DNA from: Ruminococcus sp.
Lineage (GTDB): Bacteria; Bacillota; Clostridia; Oscillospirales; Ruminococcaceae
Length of the DNA: 64,000 nucleotides
Direction: 5' to 3'
NCBI GenBank assembly: GCA_021205185.1
Contig: JAJPYB010000010.1
Location: 54,697-118,696, forward strand
Positions 16,637 through 25,760 of the stretch are shown here, in pieces (position 1 is the first letter of the stretch; each line of letters starts with the position of its first letter). The position numbers and the translations under genes are program-made. The notes beneath the pieces were generated by a model. The model was not told the origin of the DNA and ran no database searches. It saw only the letters and a program-made list of their open reading frames with translations.

Positions 16637-18028
16637 ATGGATTTTAAAACAGTAGATAAATATATTGACGAAAATGTCGAAGCGCTTTTAGCGGACCTTT
16701 CAGAGCTTGTAAAAATTCCTAGCAAGCGGGGCGAGCCGAGTGTTGGCTTTCCGTTTGGAAAGGCTTGCGCTGATGTTTTAGCAAAAGCCGAAAAGCAGGC
16801 AGAAGCTATAGGGCTCAAGACGAAAAATTATGACAACTATATGCTGGAGTGCAATTTAAACGACGGCGAAACGCCTGTTGGAATTATAGCTCACTTGGAC
16901 GTAGTTCCTGAGGGAAACGGCTGGACAAAGGAGCCTTTTTCACTTTCCTCAGACGGAGTTCGGGTTTACGGTCGAGGAGTTATTGACGACAAGGGACCTG
17001 CAGTAGCGGTTTTGCACGCAGTAAAGGCGCTTAAAGAGTGCGGAGCTAAAATGTCAAAAAATGCCAGAATTTTACTTGGCACCGCCGAAGAAACAGGCAT
17101 GGAGGATTTAAAATACTATCAGGACAACGCCATACTTCCGCCAATTATGCTTTCTCCTGACGGGGAGTTCCCTGTTATCAATGTAGAAAAGGGAATTTGT
17201 CAGTTTGATTTTTCAAAGGAGTTGAAGCTGTCGAATGATAAGCGGCAGATTATTTCCTTTAAGGCGGGAAGCGTTGTAAACGCCGTCCCTGACCAGGCGG
17301 TAGCAGAGGTATCGGGAATTACTGTAGCCGAAGCGGCAGCCCTTACAGCTGATGTTGACATTGACATAGAGTTTAACATTGAGCAAAGTGCAAACGGAGT
17401 TGCAATTTGGGCAAAAGGCTTGTCAGCTCACGGTTCAACACCGGAAAAGGGAGTAAACGCACTCAGCGGTTTGATTTATATTTTGAAGTCGCTCAACATC
17501 AAGAGCGAGCTTATGAGAACGCTTGACGCTTTGTACGAGATGTTTCCGTTTGGCGAGGGAAACGGAGAGCATTTCGGAATAAATATGAGCGACAAGGAAA
17601 GCGGAGAAATTACCGTTTTGCTAAGTCTGCTTGATGCGAATGAAACAAACCTTACAGGCGGAGTTGATATAAGATTCCCTGCAACCGCAAAGCTTAAAAG
17701 CGTTCAGGAGATTATCGAAGGCAAGCTTTTGCCGCTGGGATTAAAAATAAGCTATACTCACGCAGAGGAGGGGCATCTGGTTTCTGAAAACGAGCCGTTT
17801 ATCAAGACGATCCTGAAGGCTTATACCGACGTTACGGGCGAGGAAGGAAAATGCCTTGCTGTCGGCGGAGCTACCTATCTGCATACTGTTGAGGGCGGCG
17901 TTGCCTTCGGAGCAGAAATGCAGGGCGAGGAAACTAATATGCATGGAGCGGACGAACAGGTAAAGATTGAAACTCTTAAGACGATTGCAAAAATTTATGC
18001 AAGAGCCATTTATGAGCTTTGTAAATAA
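16637..18028 (+). CDS. pepV: PepV-like M20 dipeptidase
   Basis: Di-zinc M20 family dipeptidase (PepV/Sapep type) of 463 residues. The metal and catalytic residues are recognisable: HLD (His and following Asp), GRGVIDDKGP (bridging Asp), GTAEETGMED (Glu-Glu), SPDGEFP (Asp) and MHGADEQ near the C-terminus (His). The lid domain lies at about 180-380. ATG 16628 abuts the AGAAGG site, so I choose ATG 16637, nine nt downstream of it. It completes a peptide import and hydrolysis unit with the transporter and Xaa-Pro peptidase. Confidence 0.92.
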   Translation: MDFKTVDKYIDENVEALLADLSELVKIPSKRGEPSVGFPFGKACADVLAKAEKQAEAIGLKTKNYDNYMLECNLNDGETPVGIIAHLDVVPEGNGWTKEPFSLSSDGVRVYGRGVIDDKGPAVAVLHAVKALKECGAKMSKNARILLGTAEETGMEDLKYYQDNAILPPIMLSPDGEFPVINVEKGICQFDFSKELKLSNDKRQIISFKAGSVVNAVPDQAVAEVSGITVAEAAALTADVDIDIEFNIEQSANGVAIWAKGLSAHGSTPEKGVNALSGLIYILKSLNIKSELMRTLDALYEMFPFGEGNGEHFGINMSDKESGEITVLLSLLDANETNLTGGVDIRFPATAKLKSVQEIIEGKLLPLGLKISYTHAEEGHLVSENEPFIKTILKAYTDVTGEEGKCLAVGGATYLHTVEGGVAFGAEMQGEETNMHGADEQVKIETLKTIAKIYARAIYELCK

Positions 18029-18046
18029 TTCACAGGAGCAAAAAAG

Positions 18047-18895
18047 ATGAAAATTGGAATTGTAGGACTAGGACTTATCGGCGGTTCAATGGCGAAGGCA
18101 ATCAAGAAAAACACCGACTATCCGCTTTACGGCTATGATATTGACTCGTCGGCGGTTTCCTCAGCTTTACAGCAGGAGGCTATCGACGGAAGCTTTAAGC
18201 TGAGCGAGCTTAATACGTTTGATTTTGTAATTTTAGGACTGTATCCCGACGTTACAATAAGCTTTGTAAACGAGCACGCAAACGACTTTAAGGACGGCGC
18301 TGTGGTTATTGACACCTGCGGAGTAAAGCAGACGGTGGTTTCAGCTTGTGAAAAGGCTTTCAGCGGTACGAGGGTTCAGTATCTCGGCTGCCACCCGATG
18401 GCAGGACGAGAGTATTCGGGCTTTGAATATTCGCTCGACAATCTTTTTGAAAAGGCAAGCTTTATCTACACGCCTACAGAAAATACCCCCGAAAGCGTAA
18501 TTACCTTCGTGACTGACTTCGCTAAGGAAATAGGCTTTTTGAGATGCACAAGAGCGACACCAAAGGAGCACGACGAGGTTATAGCTTTTACCTCCCAGCT
18601 CGCTCACGTTGTTTCGTCGGCTTACGTTAAAAGCCCGAGCCTTGAAAAGCAGTTTGGTTTTTCCGCCGGAAGCTTTAAGGACTTAACGAGAGTAGCAAAG
18701 CTCAACGAGGGAATGTGGACAACCTTGTTTTTAATGAACAAGCAGCCGTTGGTTGATGAAATTGACCACATCATTTACCACCTGACCGAGTATAAGCAAG
18801 CGATTGAAAACGACGATGCAGATGCTCTGCGAGAGCTTTTAAAGCGAGGTCGGGAGCTAAAGGAGCTTTCAAACGACCAAAACAGCAAGCAGTAA
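18047..18895 (+). CDS. tyrA: Prephenate dehydrogenase
   Basis: NAD(P)-dependent oxidative decarboxylation of prephenate to 4-hydroxyphenylpyruvate, the tyrosine branch. The Rossmann motif GLGLIGGSMAKAI is at residues 7-19, and the family motif GCHPMAGRE near residue 113 carries the catalytic His. At 282 residues it is monofunctional, with neither a chorismate mutase domain nor an ACT domain. It sits 18 nt after the dipeptidase gene, away from other aromatic genes, which is unusual; the pairing may link tyrosine synthesis to peptide supply. Confidence 0.92.
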   Translation: MKIGIVGLGLIGGSMAKAIKKNTDYPLYGYDIDSSAVSSALQQEAIDGSFKLSELNTFDFVILGLYPDVTISFVNEHANDFKDGAVVIDTCGVKQTVVSACEKAFSGTRVQYLGCHPMAGREYSGFEYSLDNLFEKASFIYTPTENTPESVITFVTDFAKEIGFLRCTRATPKEHDEVIAFTSQLAHVVSSAYVKSPSLEKQFGFSAGSFKDLTRVAKLNEGMWTTLFLMNKQPLVDEIDHIIYHLTEYKQAIENDDADALRELLKRGRELKELSNDQNSKQ

Positions 18896-18903
18896 AAACT
18901 TTG

Positions 18904-18935
18904 CCCTGTCGAAAACCATTCGGCGGGGTTTTTGC
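18904..18935 (+). terminator. Terminator after tyrA
   Basis: Stem CCCTGTCG / CGGCGGGG with two G-T pairs and a 9-nt loop, followed by TTTTT. It ends the peptide-tyrA transcript. Confidence 0.8.
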
Positions 18936-19113
18936 GTCCTTAAACGGCTGAGTGTTGCAAATTTTCACGAGCTTTAGCGACAGTTTATGATATATTTTAA
19001 ATATTTTAACAAAAACTTCAAAATTGCTGGTTATAATGATAGTCTGAAGCTGTATCTTTATTTGAAAAGCAGTTATCTATCGGATTAAAATAAGACATAC
19101 AGGGGGATTTTTA

Positions 19114-20370
19114 ATGCAGCAGCACGGAATCAGCAAGCTCGACTTGAAGAGGCAAAACCGAATGCACGTTTTAAAGATTTTAAAACGTCGCGGTCCGACT
19201 TCAAGAATTGACATTGCAAATATGCTAAAGCTTACAAGAGCGGCGGTTACTATCATAACCAACGAGATGATAGAGCAGGGAATAATTGTCGAGGTCGGCG
19301 AATATAAGCACACTCTTGAAAAGGCGCCCAGAGGACGAAAGAAAATCCTCATCGACATAAACCAGAACTACAAGTTTGTTTTAGGAGTATGTATTGAGGA
19401 GGATATAGTAAGCGTTGGATTGTCAACTCTTTCGGGACTTGTTCTTGACAAGCGAAACAGAGGTATTGACTGTAACGTTGACTACTATGAGATTACCGAT
19501 TTTGTAAAGGAATCGCTCAAGAGCATTCTTACGGATAATTGCCTTAAAAACGAAGACCTTTTAGGAATCGGCTTTGGAATATTCCCGTCGATGTATTCCT
19601 GTATGAAGGTGGTTATGGAGGACGGCGAGCCAAACTTTATAAATCTCGCAGACGATATATACGCACAGTTTCCTGTTCCGCTGATTTTTGATAATTCCGT
19701 AAAAGGAACCGCTATGGCGAACATCGACTTCCTCCCTGACAAGGACGAAAACAGGCAGAATATAGCTTTTCTGCAAATTGGAAACAGTCTGCACTTTGTT
19801 GTTACAAACTTAAGCGATCCGATTTATTCCTATGATAACAGAACAGATTTTGTTGATAAAATGATCGTCAACAAAAACGCTTCTTCTATTTGCCCTAAAT
19901 GTCAAAGAAGAGGCTGTGTTTCAAACGAGATTTCAATTCCTGCAATCGTAAAGAAAATAAAAAGCGTACATTCCGCTGAAAATACACCGATACTTTACAA
20001 GCTGACCGGCGGAAACCCTGACAGAATTACCGTTGACGTAATAAAGCGAGCTTATGAAGCCGGAGATAAGACAGAAATTTCCAAGGTTTTCAGAAGCGTT
20101 TGCGATTTGTATGCGGTGCTGCTTAACAATTTGTACTACGCTACCAACCCTCAAAAAATAGTAATTCAATGCTGGGATATGACGGATAAGATATTTGATT
20201 TTCTTATGGAGTCGGTTGAAAGAATCGCAGGTGAGGAAGTCAAGAGCAAAATCTCCCTCAGCATAATTGAGGAAAGGCACAGATTTTTATCAGGCTGCGC
20301 TCTTGCAATAAGAGAGCTTTTCTACACGAGAGGCGGCTTTGATTGTTATGCCGAGGATTTAAGAAAATAA
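19114..20370 (+). CDS. ROK-family transcriptional regulator
   Basis: Protein of 418 residues. An N-terminal winged helix-turn-helix (about 15-70, RRGPTSRIDIANMLKLTRAAVTI) is followed by the ROK sugar-kinase-like fold from about residue 88. The ROK zinc motif is present in variant form as CPKCQRRGCVSNE (near 252), and the ATP-binding glycines of true ROK kinases are not evident, so it is a regulator of the NagC/XylR type rather than a kinase. The inducer is presumably a sugar or sugar phosphate. It is monocistronic, between two terminators, with CAGGGGG before ATG 19114. The target is unknown because no sugar transporter adjoins. Confidence 0.88.
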   Translation: MQQHGISKLDLKRQNRMHVLKILKRRGPTSRIDIANMLKLTRAAVTIITNEMIEQGIIVEVGEYKHTLEKAPRGRKKILIDINQNYKFVLGVCIEEDIVSVGLSTLSGLVLDKRNRGIDCNVDYYEITDFVKESLKSILTDNCLKNEDLLGIGFGIFPSMYSCMKVVMEDGEPNFINLADDIYAQFPVPLIFDNSVKGTAMANIDFLPDKDENRQNIAFLQIGNSLHFVVTNLSDPIYSYDNRTDFVDKMIVNKNASSICPKCQRRGCVSNEISIPAIVKKIKSVHSAENTPILYKLTGGNPDRITVDVIKRAYEAGDKTEISKVFRSVCDLYAVLLNNLYYATNPQKIVIQCWDMTDKIFDFLMESVERIAGEEVKSKISLSIIEERHRFLSGCALAIRELFYTRGGFDCYAEDLRK

Positions 20371-20383
20371 AATGCAAAAAAAT

Positions 20384-20419
20384 ATACCACTCTGAATTAA
20401 AAGCAGAGTGGTATTTTTG
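20384..20419. terminator. Bidirectional terminator
   Basis: Perfect 11-bp stem ATACCACTCTG / CAGAGTGGTAT with A and T tracts on both sides. It separates the convergent ROK regulator and the PC4/YdbC-like gene. Confidence 0.9.
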
Positions 20420-20428
20420 TGCATAAAT

Positions 20429-20680
20429 TTAGAAGAACGCTGATTCGTCAATATCGTCCTCAATCTCCTCGCCGTTTAAAAGCTTTCTGAGGTTTTCAGC
20501 CTCCTCTTCGGTGAGGGTTACGCCCTTTCCCATTCTGGAATGATCAGGGTTCCATTCTCTGAGGTCATATTTTGGCTCCCTTTCGTTCCAGCTTATCATA
20601 TTAAGCTCCTTGGTCCAGCCCTTAGCGTTTTCTGAAATAACGCCAATGTGCTTTGTGATCTCATATTTAAGCTCAGCCAT
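20429..20680 (-). CDS. PC4/YdbC-like single-strand DNA-binding protein
   Basis: Small protein of 83 residues that matches my memory of the YdbC family, bacterial relatives of the transcriptional coactivator PC4: an N-terminal beta-rich part with the WNEREPKYDLREW segment, the GKGVTL stretch, and a C-terminal acidic helix. PC4-like proteins bind single-stranded nucleic acid as dimers; a role in transcription or DNA metabolism is known for relatives but is not specified here. GGGAGGAG precedes the ATG. It is the last gene of the long minus-strand run, 18 nt after the flippase gene. Confidence 0.75.
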   Translation of the reverse strand: MAELKYEITKHIGVISENAKGWTKELNMISWNEREPKYDLREWNPDHSRMGKGVTLTEEEAENLRKLLNGEEIEDDIDESAFF

Positions 20681-20698
20681 ATTGTACTCCTCCCTTCG

Positions 20699-22177
20699 TC
20701 AAAGCTTATTTATCAATGGAATTTTATCCAGGATTTTCTTTGGAATCATTATTCTGACAACCTTCATAAGGCTCTTGATGTTTAGCGCTATTATAATTAC
20801 CATACATATTCCAAGAAGCGTGTATGAAATTATTGCAAAGCTGTTTACCGTATAATTCAGAACGCACATAAATGCCAATATACCGCAGTTTAGCAAAAGC
20901 TTTTTGATGTGCAAATTAAACGGTTGGTATCTTCTGCAATCTATTGAACGAATGATAAATACTGTAAGGTATGAAACTAACGCTGCTACCGCCGCTGAAT
21001 AAATTCCGATAACCTTAACGAGCGACAGGTTGATGATGATGTTTACGCCGCCAGAAATAAGCGCCGTAACAAGGCTTCGCACACTCTTTTTATGTACGGC
21101 ATAAATCGTTCCCATAAAGGTTACAAAGCAGGTGAAAATTGTAGCGTATATCAGAATCGGTGCATACATTACCGATTCTCTGAAGTCTGCTCCTATCCAG
21201 ATGTTTGTAATAAAGTGCAAAAATACCAGAATCACAGCAGACAGAATATACATCACCGACTGGTTGCACTCAAATACATTTTCGTAAAACTTCTCCTGCT
21301 CGTCGCCGTCCTTTTCCAGAACGGCTGACATATTCCACGCGAGTGCAAAGATAGTATAAACGGTGGAAATTATGTTAGGTATTTTATAGGCGGCTGAAAG
21401 TATACCGTTTGCCGAATCGCTTAAAAAAACTGTAACTATAAGCGACGACGAGGTATTTGTTATAAGCCACATAATCTGCGTTGGAATAAGCGGAACGCAG
21501 TAAGCGAGCATTTGCTTCGCCACTGGCTTATCAAAGCTCTTGAATGAAAAATACCGCCAGAGCTTAGCTGCGAAGAACATATAGATAATAGCTAAAAAGT
21601 CCGACAGAATAATCGCAAGCAGGTAACCCTTTACGCCAATCTTAAAGCCTAAAAGCAAAAGTACCGTAAACAAAAGGGTAAAGAAGGTGGTTAAAATTCC
21701 AACGGTTGCATAAAGCTTCACCTTTTCAATCGCTCTTATAAAGTATGCAAACACCTGTTTAAGAGATGCCATAAAAACGTAAAGGTAGAGTATAATTCCG
21801 TTGTCGAATACGATTTTGTCAATAGTTGTGTCGCCGCTCGCCGATTTGTGTCCAAAGATAAGCGTTATCGCCATAATCACAAGCAGGACTATAAGCCCCA
21901 GCGAGTTTAATATAGTGCCGATTGTAAATACCGACTTTTTGTTGTAAGCCTTATCAAGTCCGAATCTCGTTATCGCCTCAGAAACGGTAAGTGAAACGAT
22001 AGGCACAAGCCAGTTTGAAATTTGCTGTAGCAAATCCGCAATTCCAAGCTCGCTGGTGGTTAAAGCATTTGTGTATATCGGAACTAAAAACAGCACAAGA
22101 ATCTTAGAGCTGAAGGACCCGATAGCAAAAATTATAGTGTTTGAAAAGAGCTTTTTGTATCTGCTTTGAGAACCCAT
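20699..22177 (-). CDS. Polysaccharide flippase (Wzx/MVF-type)
   Basis: Integral membrane protein of 492 residues with about 14 predicted helices and the MATE/MVF-superfamily opening FAIGSFSSKILVLFLVPIYT. Proteins of this group flip lipid-linked oligosaccharides or polysaccharide repeat units to the outer face. No glycosyltransferases are beside it, so the cargo is unknown; neighbours are NAD synthetase and a PC4-like protein. AGGAAAGG precedes the ATG. Spacing of 18 nt from nadE suggests co-transcription. Confidence 0.88.
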   Translation of the reverse strand: MGSQSRYKKLFSNTIIFAIGSFSSKILVLFLVPIYTNALTTSELGIADLLQQISNWLVPIVSLTVSEAITRFGLDKAYNKKSVFTIGTILNSLGLIVLLVIMAITLIFGHKSASGDTTIDKIVFDNGIILYLYVFMASLKQVFAYFIRAIEKVKLYATVGILTTFFTLLFTVLLLLGFKIGVKGYLLAIILSDFLAIIYMFFAAKLWRYFSFKSFDKPVAKQMLAYCVPLIPTQIMWLITNTSSSLIVTVFLSDSANGILSAAYKIPNIISTVYTIFALAWNMSAVLEKDGDEQEKFYENVFECNQSVMYILSAVILVFLHFITNIWIGADFRESVMYAPILIYATIFTCFVTFMGTIYAVHKKSVRSLVTALISGGVNIIINLSLVKVIGIYSAAVAALVSYLTVFIIRSIDCRRYQPFNLHIKKLLLNCGILAFMCVLNYTVNSFAIISYTLLGICMVIIIALNIKSLMKVVRIMIPKKILDKIPLINKL

Positions 22178-22195
22178 AGATATAAATTTCCTTTC

Positions 22196-24118
22196 CTAAA
22201 AGTCAAAAGCATCAAGGTCACGCTTCCAGGACAGCCAGACAGCGTCCGACGGCATTCTGAAATCGCCTCTCGGAGAAAGAGTAACCGTACCGATTTTTGC
22301 GCCGTCAGGTAAGCAGGAACGCTTAAACTGCTGCGAGAAAAATCTTCTGTAAAAAGTGCCCAGCCACTTCACTATAGTGTCTGTTGTATATCTTCCGTTA
22401 AAAGCGTAAATTGCAAGCCGCAAAACCTTAGAAGGCTTAAAGCCAAAGCGTATTGCATAGTAAAGGAAAAAGTCGTGCAGCTCGTAAGGACCTACAAGGT
22501 CCTCGGTTTTTTGATTTATACTTTCTCTGCTTTCATCTGTCGGCAAAAGCTCAGGGGAAACAGGCGTATCCAATATATCCAGAAGCACGCTTTCAAGCGG
22601 CTTGTAATTACAGGTGTCTGCGTAATACTTTACAATGTGGCGAATGAGCGTTTTAGGAACCGACGAGTTTACGCCGTACATAGACATATGATCGCCGTTA
22701 TAGGTCGCCCAGCCGAGCGCTAGCTCTGAAAGGTCGCCCGTACCGACAACAAGACCGTTTTCCTGATTGGCAATATTCATCAGCACCTTTGTGCGTTCTC
22801 TCGCCTGACCGTTTTCGTAAACGACATTGTGATTGCTCTCGTCGTGACCTATATCTTTAAAGTGCTGGCGAACCGAGCTTGTAATATCAATACTTTTGAA
22901 TGTAACGCCTAAAGCGTTGCACAAAGCTTCTGCATTGCTTCTTGTGCGCTTTGTTGTTCCAAAGCAGGGCATAGTAACGGCAATTATATCGCTGTGTGGT
23001 CTTGAAAGTAAATCGAGCGCCATAATGCAAACCAGAATCGCAAGCGAGCTGTCAAGTCCGCCTGAAATTCCAACCACCAGCGTCTTTGAGCCTGTATGCT
23101 CAAGCCTTTTCTTTAATCCTTGCGCCTGCATCTGCAAAATCAGGTCGCAGCGGTAATTGCGTTCCTGTTCATTGCTCGGTATAAACGGCGTCGGGGAATA
23201 ATATCTTGTAAGCGGCGTTTCGACTACGGGCATTGAAAAATAAATACGCTGATAGCCGTTATCCTGATTTTCGTTAAAGGTCGACATTTTAGCTCTTTCA
23301 TTGGTGAGCTTCTGAAGATCAAGCTCGGTAACGGTCATTTCATTTTTGAACAGCATACTTTGCTTTAAAATATTTCCGTTTTCAGCGATGATGTTGTGGC
23401 CTGAAAATACCATATCCTGAGTTGACTCGCCGTCGCCTGCACTTGCGTAAATGTAGCCTGAAATAAGCCTTGCCGATTGATTGGCGACAAGCGACAAGCG
23501 GTACTTGTCCTTTTCGATAACCTCGTCAGACGCAGAAAGGTTTCCGATTATAGTCGCTCCTGCAAGAGCGTGACTGTTAGATTGCGGACAGGGTGCCCAC
23601 AAATCCTCGCAAATTTCAACCGCAAAGCGAAACTCTTCCATTTCTTCACAGCAAAAGATCAGCTTTTTGCCGAACGGATAGTCCTTAGAGTTTATTCTGA
23701 TAGTTCCGTTCTCGTCCGGCGCAGGCGTAAAATGCCTTGCTTCATAAAACTCGTTGTAGTTTGGAAGACTTGTCTTTGGAACGAAGCCTAAAATTTCGCC
23801 GTTGTATATTACTGCCGCTACATTATAAAGCTTTGAGTCCTTTAGAAGCGGAAGTCCTACTGTGAAAAGAATTTTTTTATCTCTCGAAGCCTCTGCAATC
23901 TCAAAAAGTCCTTCGAGAGCCGAGCTTATAAGCGTGCGCTGAAAGAATAAATCCTGACAGGTGTAGGAGGTAATGCAAAGCTCAGGGAAAACCAGACACT
24001 TAACGCCCTCGTCGAAAGCTTTGTTAAGAGCTGATATAATACTTTCCACATTATATTTTACGTCGCACACCTTTATTTTCGGCGTTACAGCGGCAACCTT
24101 TAAAAAACCGTCCTTCAT
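22196..24118 (-). CDS. nadE: Glutamine-dependent NAD+ synthetase
   Basis: Two-domain enzyme of 640 residues that amidates deamido-NAD with ammonia released from glutamine. The N-terminal nitrilase-type glutaminase domain (about 1-300) shows Glu46 (FPELC), a Lys in VPKTSLPNYNEF and a Cys in VEICEDLW, the Glu-Lys-Cys triad. The C-terminal synthetase domain has the pyrophosphate-binding loop GISGGLDSS (about 350). The length agrees with the glutamine-using long form. It lies 29 nt after the PHP gene. Confidence 0.95.
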   Translation of the reverse strand: MKDGFLKVAAVTPKIKVCDVKYNVESIISALNKAFDEGVKCLVFPELCITSYTCQDLFFQRTLISSALEGLFEIAEASRDKKILFTVGLPLLKDSKLYNVAAVIYNGEILGFVPKTSLPNYNEFYEARHFTPAPDENGTIRINSKDYPFGKKLIFCCEEMEEFRFAVEICEDLWAPCPQSNSHALAGATIIGNLSASDEVIEKDKYRLSLVANQSARLISGYIYASAGDGESTQDMVFSGHNIIAENGNILKQSMLFKNEMTVTELDLQKLTNERAKMSTFNENQDNGYQRIYFSMPVVETPLTRYYSPTPFIPSNEQERNYRCDLILQMQAQGLKKRLEHTGSKTLVVGISGGLDSSLAILVCIMALDLLSRPHSDIIAVTMPCFGTTKRTRSNAEALCNALGVTFKSIDITSSVRQHFKDIGHDESNHNVVYENGQARERTKVLMNIANQENGLVVGTGDLSELALGWATYNGDHMSMYGVNSSVPKTLIRHIVKYYADTCNYKPLESVLLDILDTPVSPELLPTDESRESINQKTEDLVGPYELHDFFLYYAIRFGFKPSKVLRLAIYAFNGRYTTDTIVKWLGTFYRRFFSQQFKRSCLPDGAKIGTVTLSPRGDFRMPSDAVWLSWKRDLDAFDF

Positions 24119-24147
24119 AAAAAACTCCTTTTTTCAACTCTATAATG

Positions 24148-24846
24148 TTAATCCTCAGCTTTTTCAGGAGGAATAATAAGTCCTATTTCATTATTCCTGA
24201 CCGCCGCTATATAGTCCTCAATACTTTCAAGCGGCTTGTCTGTGGTGATTCCACTGATTCTGTTTTCATCAAACCACACAACGTGGTTGTCGCTTCCTGC
24301 TGTTTTTACAAATCCGAACTGATCAGCGTACCACTCGGCTCTTTCGTTGTAAATTTCTTTACCGTTTCCGCTGTTATAGACCTCTACTGCGTCTATCCAT
24401 TTGGGAAGCAGCTTTATTTCGTGTATATACCAATCCGCTTCACGAAACGGGTGCGCATGAACCAGTATTCCTCCTGCCTTGTGAACTCTTTCTGCAAACT
24501 GATAAAAGCTTATGTCACAGATGTTGTCGTTTTCAAGTAAAAAATCCTTGCCGACGCCATATGTGAGAATATCCGCTCCGTAGTAGCCGTATTCAAAGCC
24601 AAAGAAAACCTTCAAACCGATTTTATTCCCTTCGGCTTTAGCATTCTCATAGCCCTTGCAGAACTTATTTACTCTGTCCTCCCAGCTTAAAAAGGTTGTA
24701 ATGGCAGTATTCCCGTTAAAGAAATGGTCTGTAACAATAATTCCGTCGTAGCCTAGCTCCTTGTAGTGTCTTGCCTGCTCTGCGCCGCTTGCCGACGCGC
24801 AAGCCGAAGCCTCAGTAGTATGCAGGTGCGTTTCATATTTAAACAT
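24148..24846 (-). CDS. PHP-domain metal-dependent phosphoesterase
   Basis: Protein of 232 residues with PHP motifs: THLHTTEAS (HxH metal site, residues 7-9), GIIVTDHFF (Asp-His), GFEYG (Glu), VHAHPF (HxH) and a C-terminal GSDNH. These ligands would hold a trinuclear metal site that hydrolyses a phosphoester. It resembles stand-alone PHP phosphatases more than the DNA polymerase domain. Substrate unknown. It sits between the radical SAM gene (38 nt upstream) and nadE in a minus-strand run. Confidence 0.85.
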   Translation of the reverse strand: MFKYETHLHTTEASACASASGAEQARHYKELGYDGIIVTDHFFNGNTAITTFLSWEDRVNKFCKGYENAKAEGNKIGLKVFFGFEYGYYGADILTYGVGKDFLLENDNICDISFYQFAERVHKAGGILVHAHPFREADWYIHEIKLLPKWIDAVEVYNSGNGKEIYNERAEWYADQFGFVKTAGSDNHVVWFDENRISGITTDKPLESIEDYIAAVRNNEIGLIIPPEKAED

Positions 24847-24884
24847 CAGTTGCGGACCCTCCCATTATGTTGTACTTTATTCAG

Positions 24885-25760
24885 TTAAAATATTCCCTCG
24901 TAGTCAAAGTCGGGTGTAAAGCTGCTTTGCGCTGAATCACGCTGCTGCATAAATCCGTTTAAGTTAAGTGCTCTTGCTTCCTCTAAAACTTTTTTGTATT
25001 CAAATGTAGAAACTCGTCTGTCAAGCTCTGTTCCTGAAACCTTCGCATTTGGTGTATATTGACTCATAATGGAAACTAAAAAATCTCCGCTTAAATTGCT
25101 TGAAATCCACCTTGAAACCTCAATGCTGTCCTTGTAGCAATTGGGTAGTATCAGATGCCTTATTACAAGTCCTTTTTTTAAGATGCCCTCGCTGTTATAT
25201 TCTAAGTCGCCTACCTGCCGAAGCATTTCTAAAATTGAACTTGACGCAAACTCAAAGTAGTCGGGTGCGTTTGAATACTTTTTGGAAAGCGCAGACGATA
25301 CGTATTTGAAATCGGGAAGATAAATGTCAACATATCCCTCCCAGAGCTTTAGCGTAGAAACGCTTTCGTAGCCTGATGAGTTAAACACAATCGGAATCGT
25401 AAGCGTTCGCTTTGCAATGTCGAGCGCCTTCAGAACAGGGAAGGTAAAGTGCGATGGCGTTACAAGATTTATATTGTGCGCTCCCTTTTGTTCAAGACTT
25501 AAAAATATATCGGCCAATCGCTCAGGCGTTATTTCTTGTCCCTTGCAGTTGTGAGAAATCTCCTCGTTCTGGCAAAACACGCAGGAAAGATTACAGCCTG
25601 AGAAGAAGACCGCTCCGCTGCCTCTGGTGCCGCTTATCGGTGGCTCCTCAAATGGGTGAAGGTACGCCTTTGCGGCGGTTATTTTTTCTCCCATTCTACA
25701 ATACCCTAAAGTTTTACTTCTGTCAACCCTACAGCTTCTAGGGCAAAGCGAGCAAATCAA
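24885..25760 (-). CDS. Radical SAM protein, PflX-like
   Basis: Radical SAM enzyme of 291 residues. It begins with a cysteine-rich stretch (CSLCPRSCRVDR...GYCRMG) and then the cluster motif CNLSCVFCQ (CxxxCxxC, near residue 55) that binds the catalytic 4Fe-4S cluster and SAM. This is the layout of PflX, annotated as a putative pyruvate formate-lyase activating enzyme, though no glycyl-radical enzyme is nearby and the true target is unknown. Its ATG overlaps the stop of the sialate esterase gene (ATGA). Confidence 0.85.
   Translation of the reverse strand: MICSLCPRSCRVDRSKTLGYCRMGEKITAAKAYLHPFEEPPISGTRGSGAVFFSGCNLSCVFCQNEEISHNCKGQEITPERLADIFLSLEQKGAHNINLVTPSHFTFPVLKALDIAKRTLTIPIVFNSSGYESVSTLKLWEGYVDIYLPDFKYVSSALSKKYSNAPDYFEFASSSILEMLRQVGDLEYNSEGILKKGLVIRHLILPNCYKDSIEVSRWISSNLSGDFLVSIMSQYTPNAKVSGTELDRRVSTFEYKKVLEEARALNLNGFMQQRDSAQSSFTPDFDYEGIF

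Noticed and set aside
16676..16682. TGTCGAA Spo0A-box sequence inside pepV and similar copies in other coding regions (about 21805, 47157, 55917)
   Set aside because: They lie in coding sequence without promoter context; several chance copies of a 7-mer are expected in 64 kb.
24885..25760. Naming the radical SAM protein as the true pyruvate formate-lyase activator
   Set aside because: It has the PflX-type extra cysteines and there is no pfl or other glycyl-radical gene next to it, so the target is not assigned.
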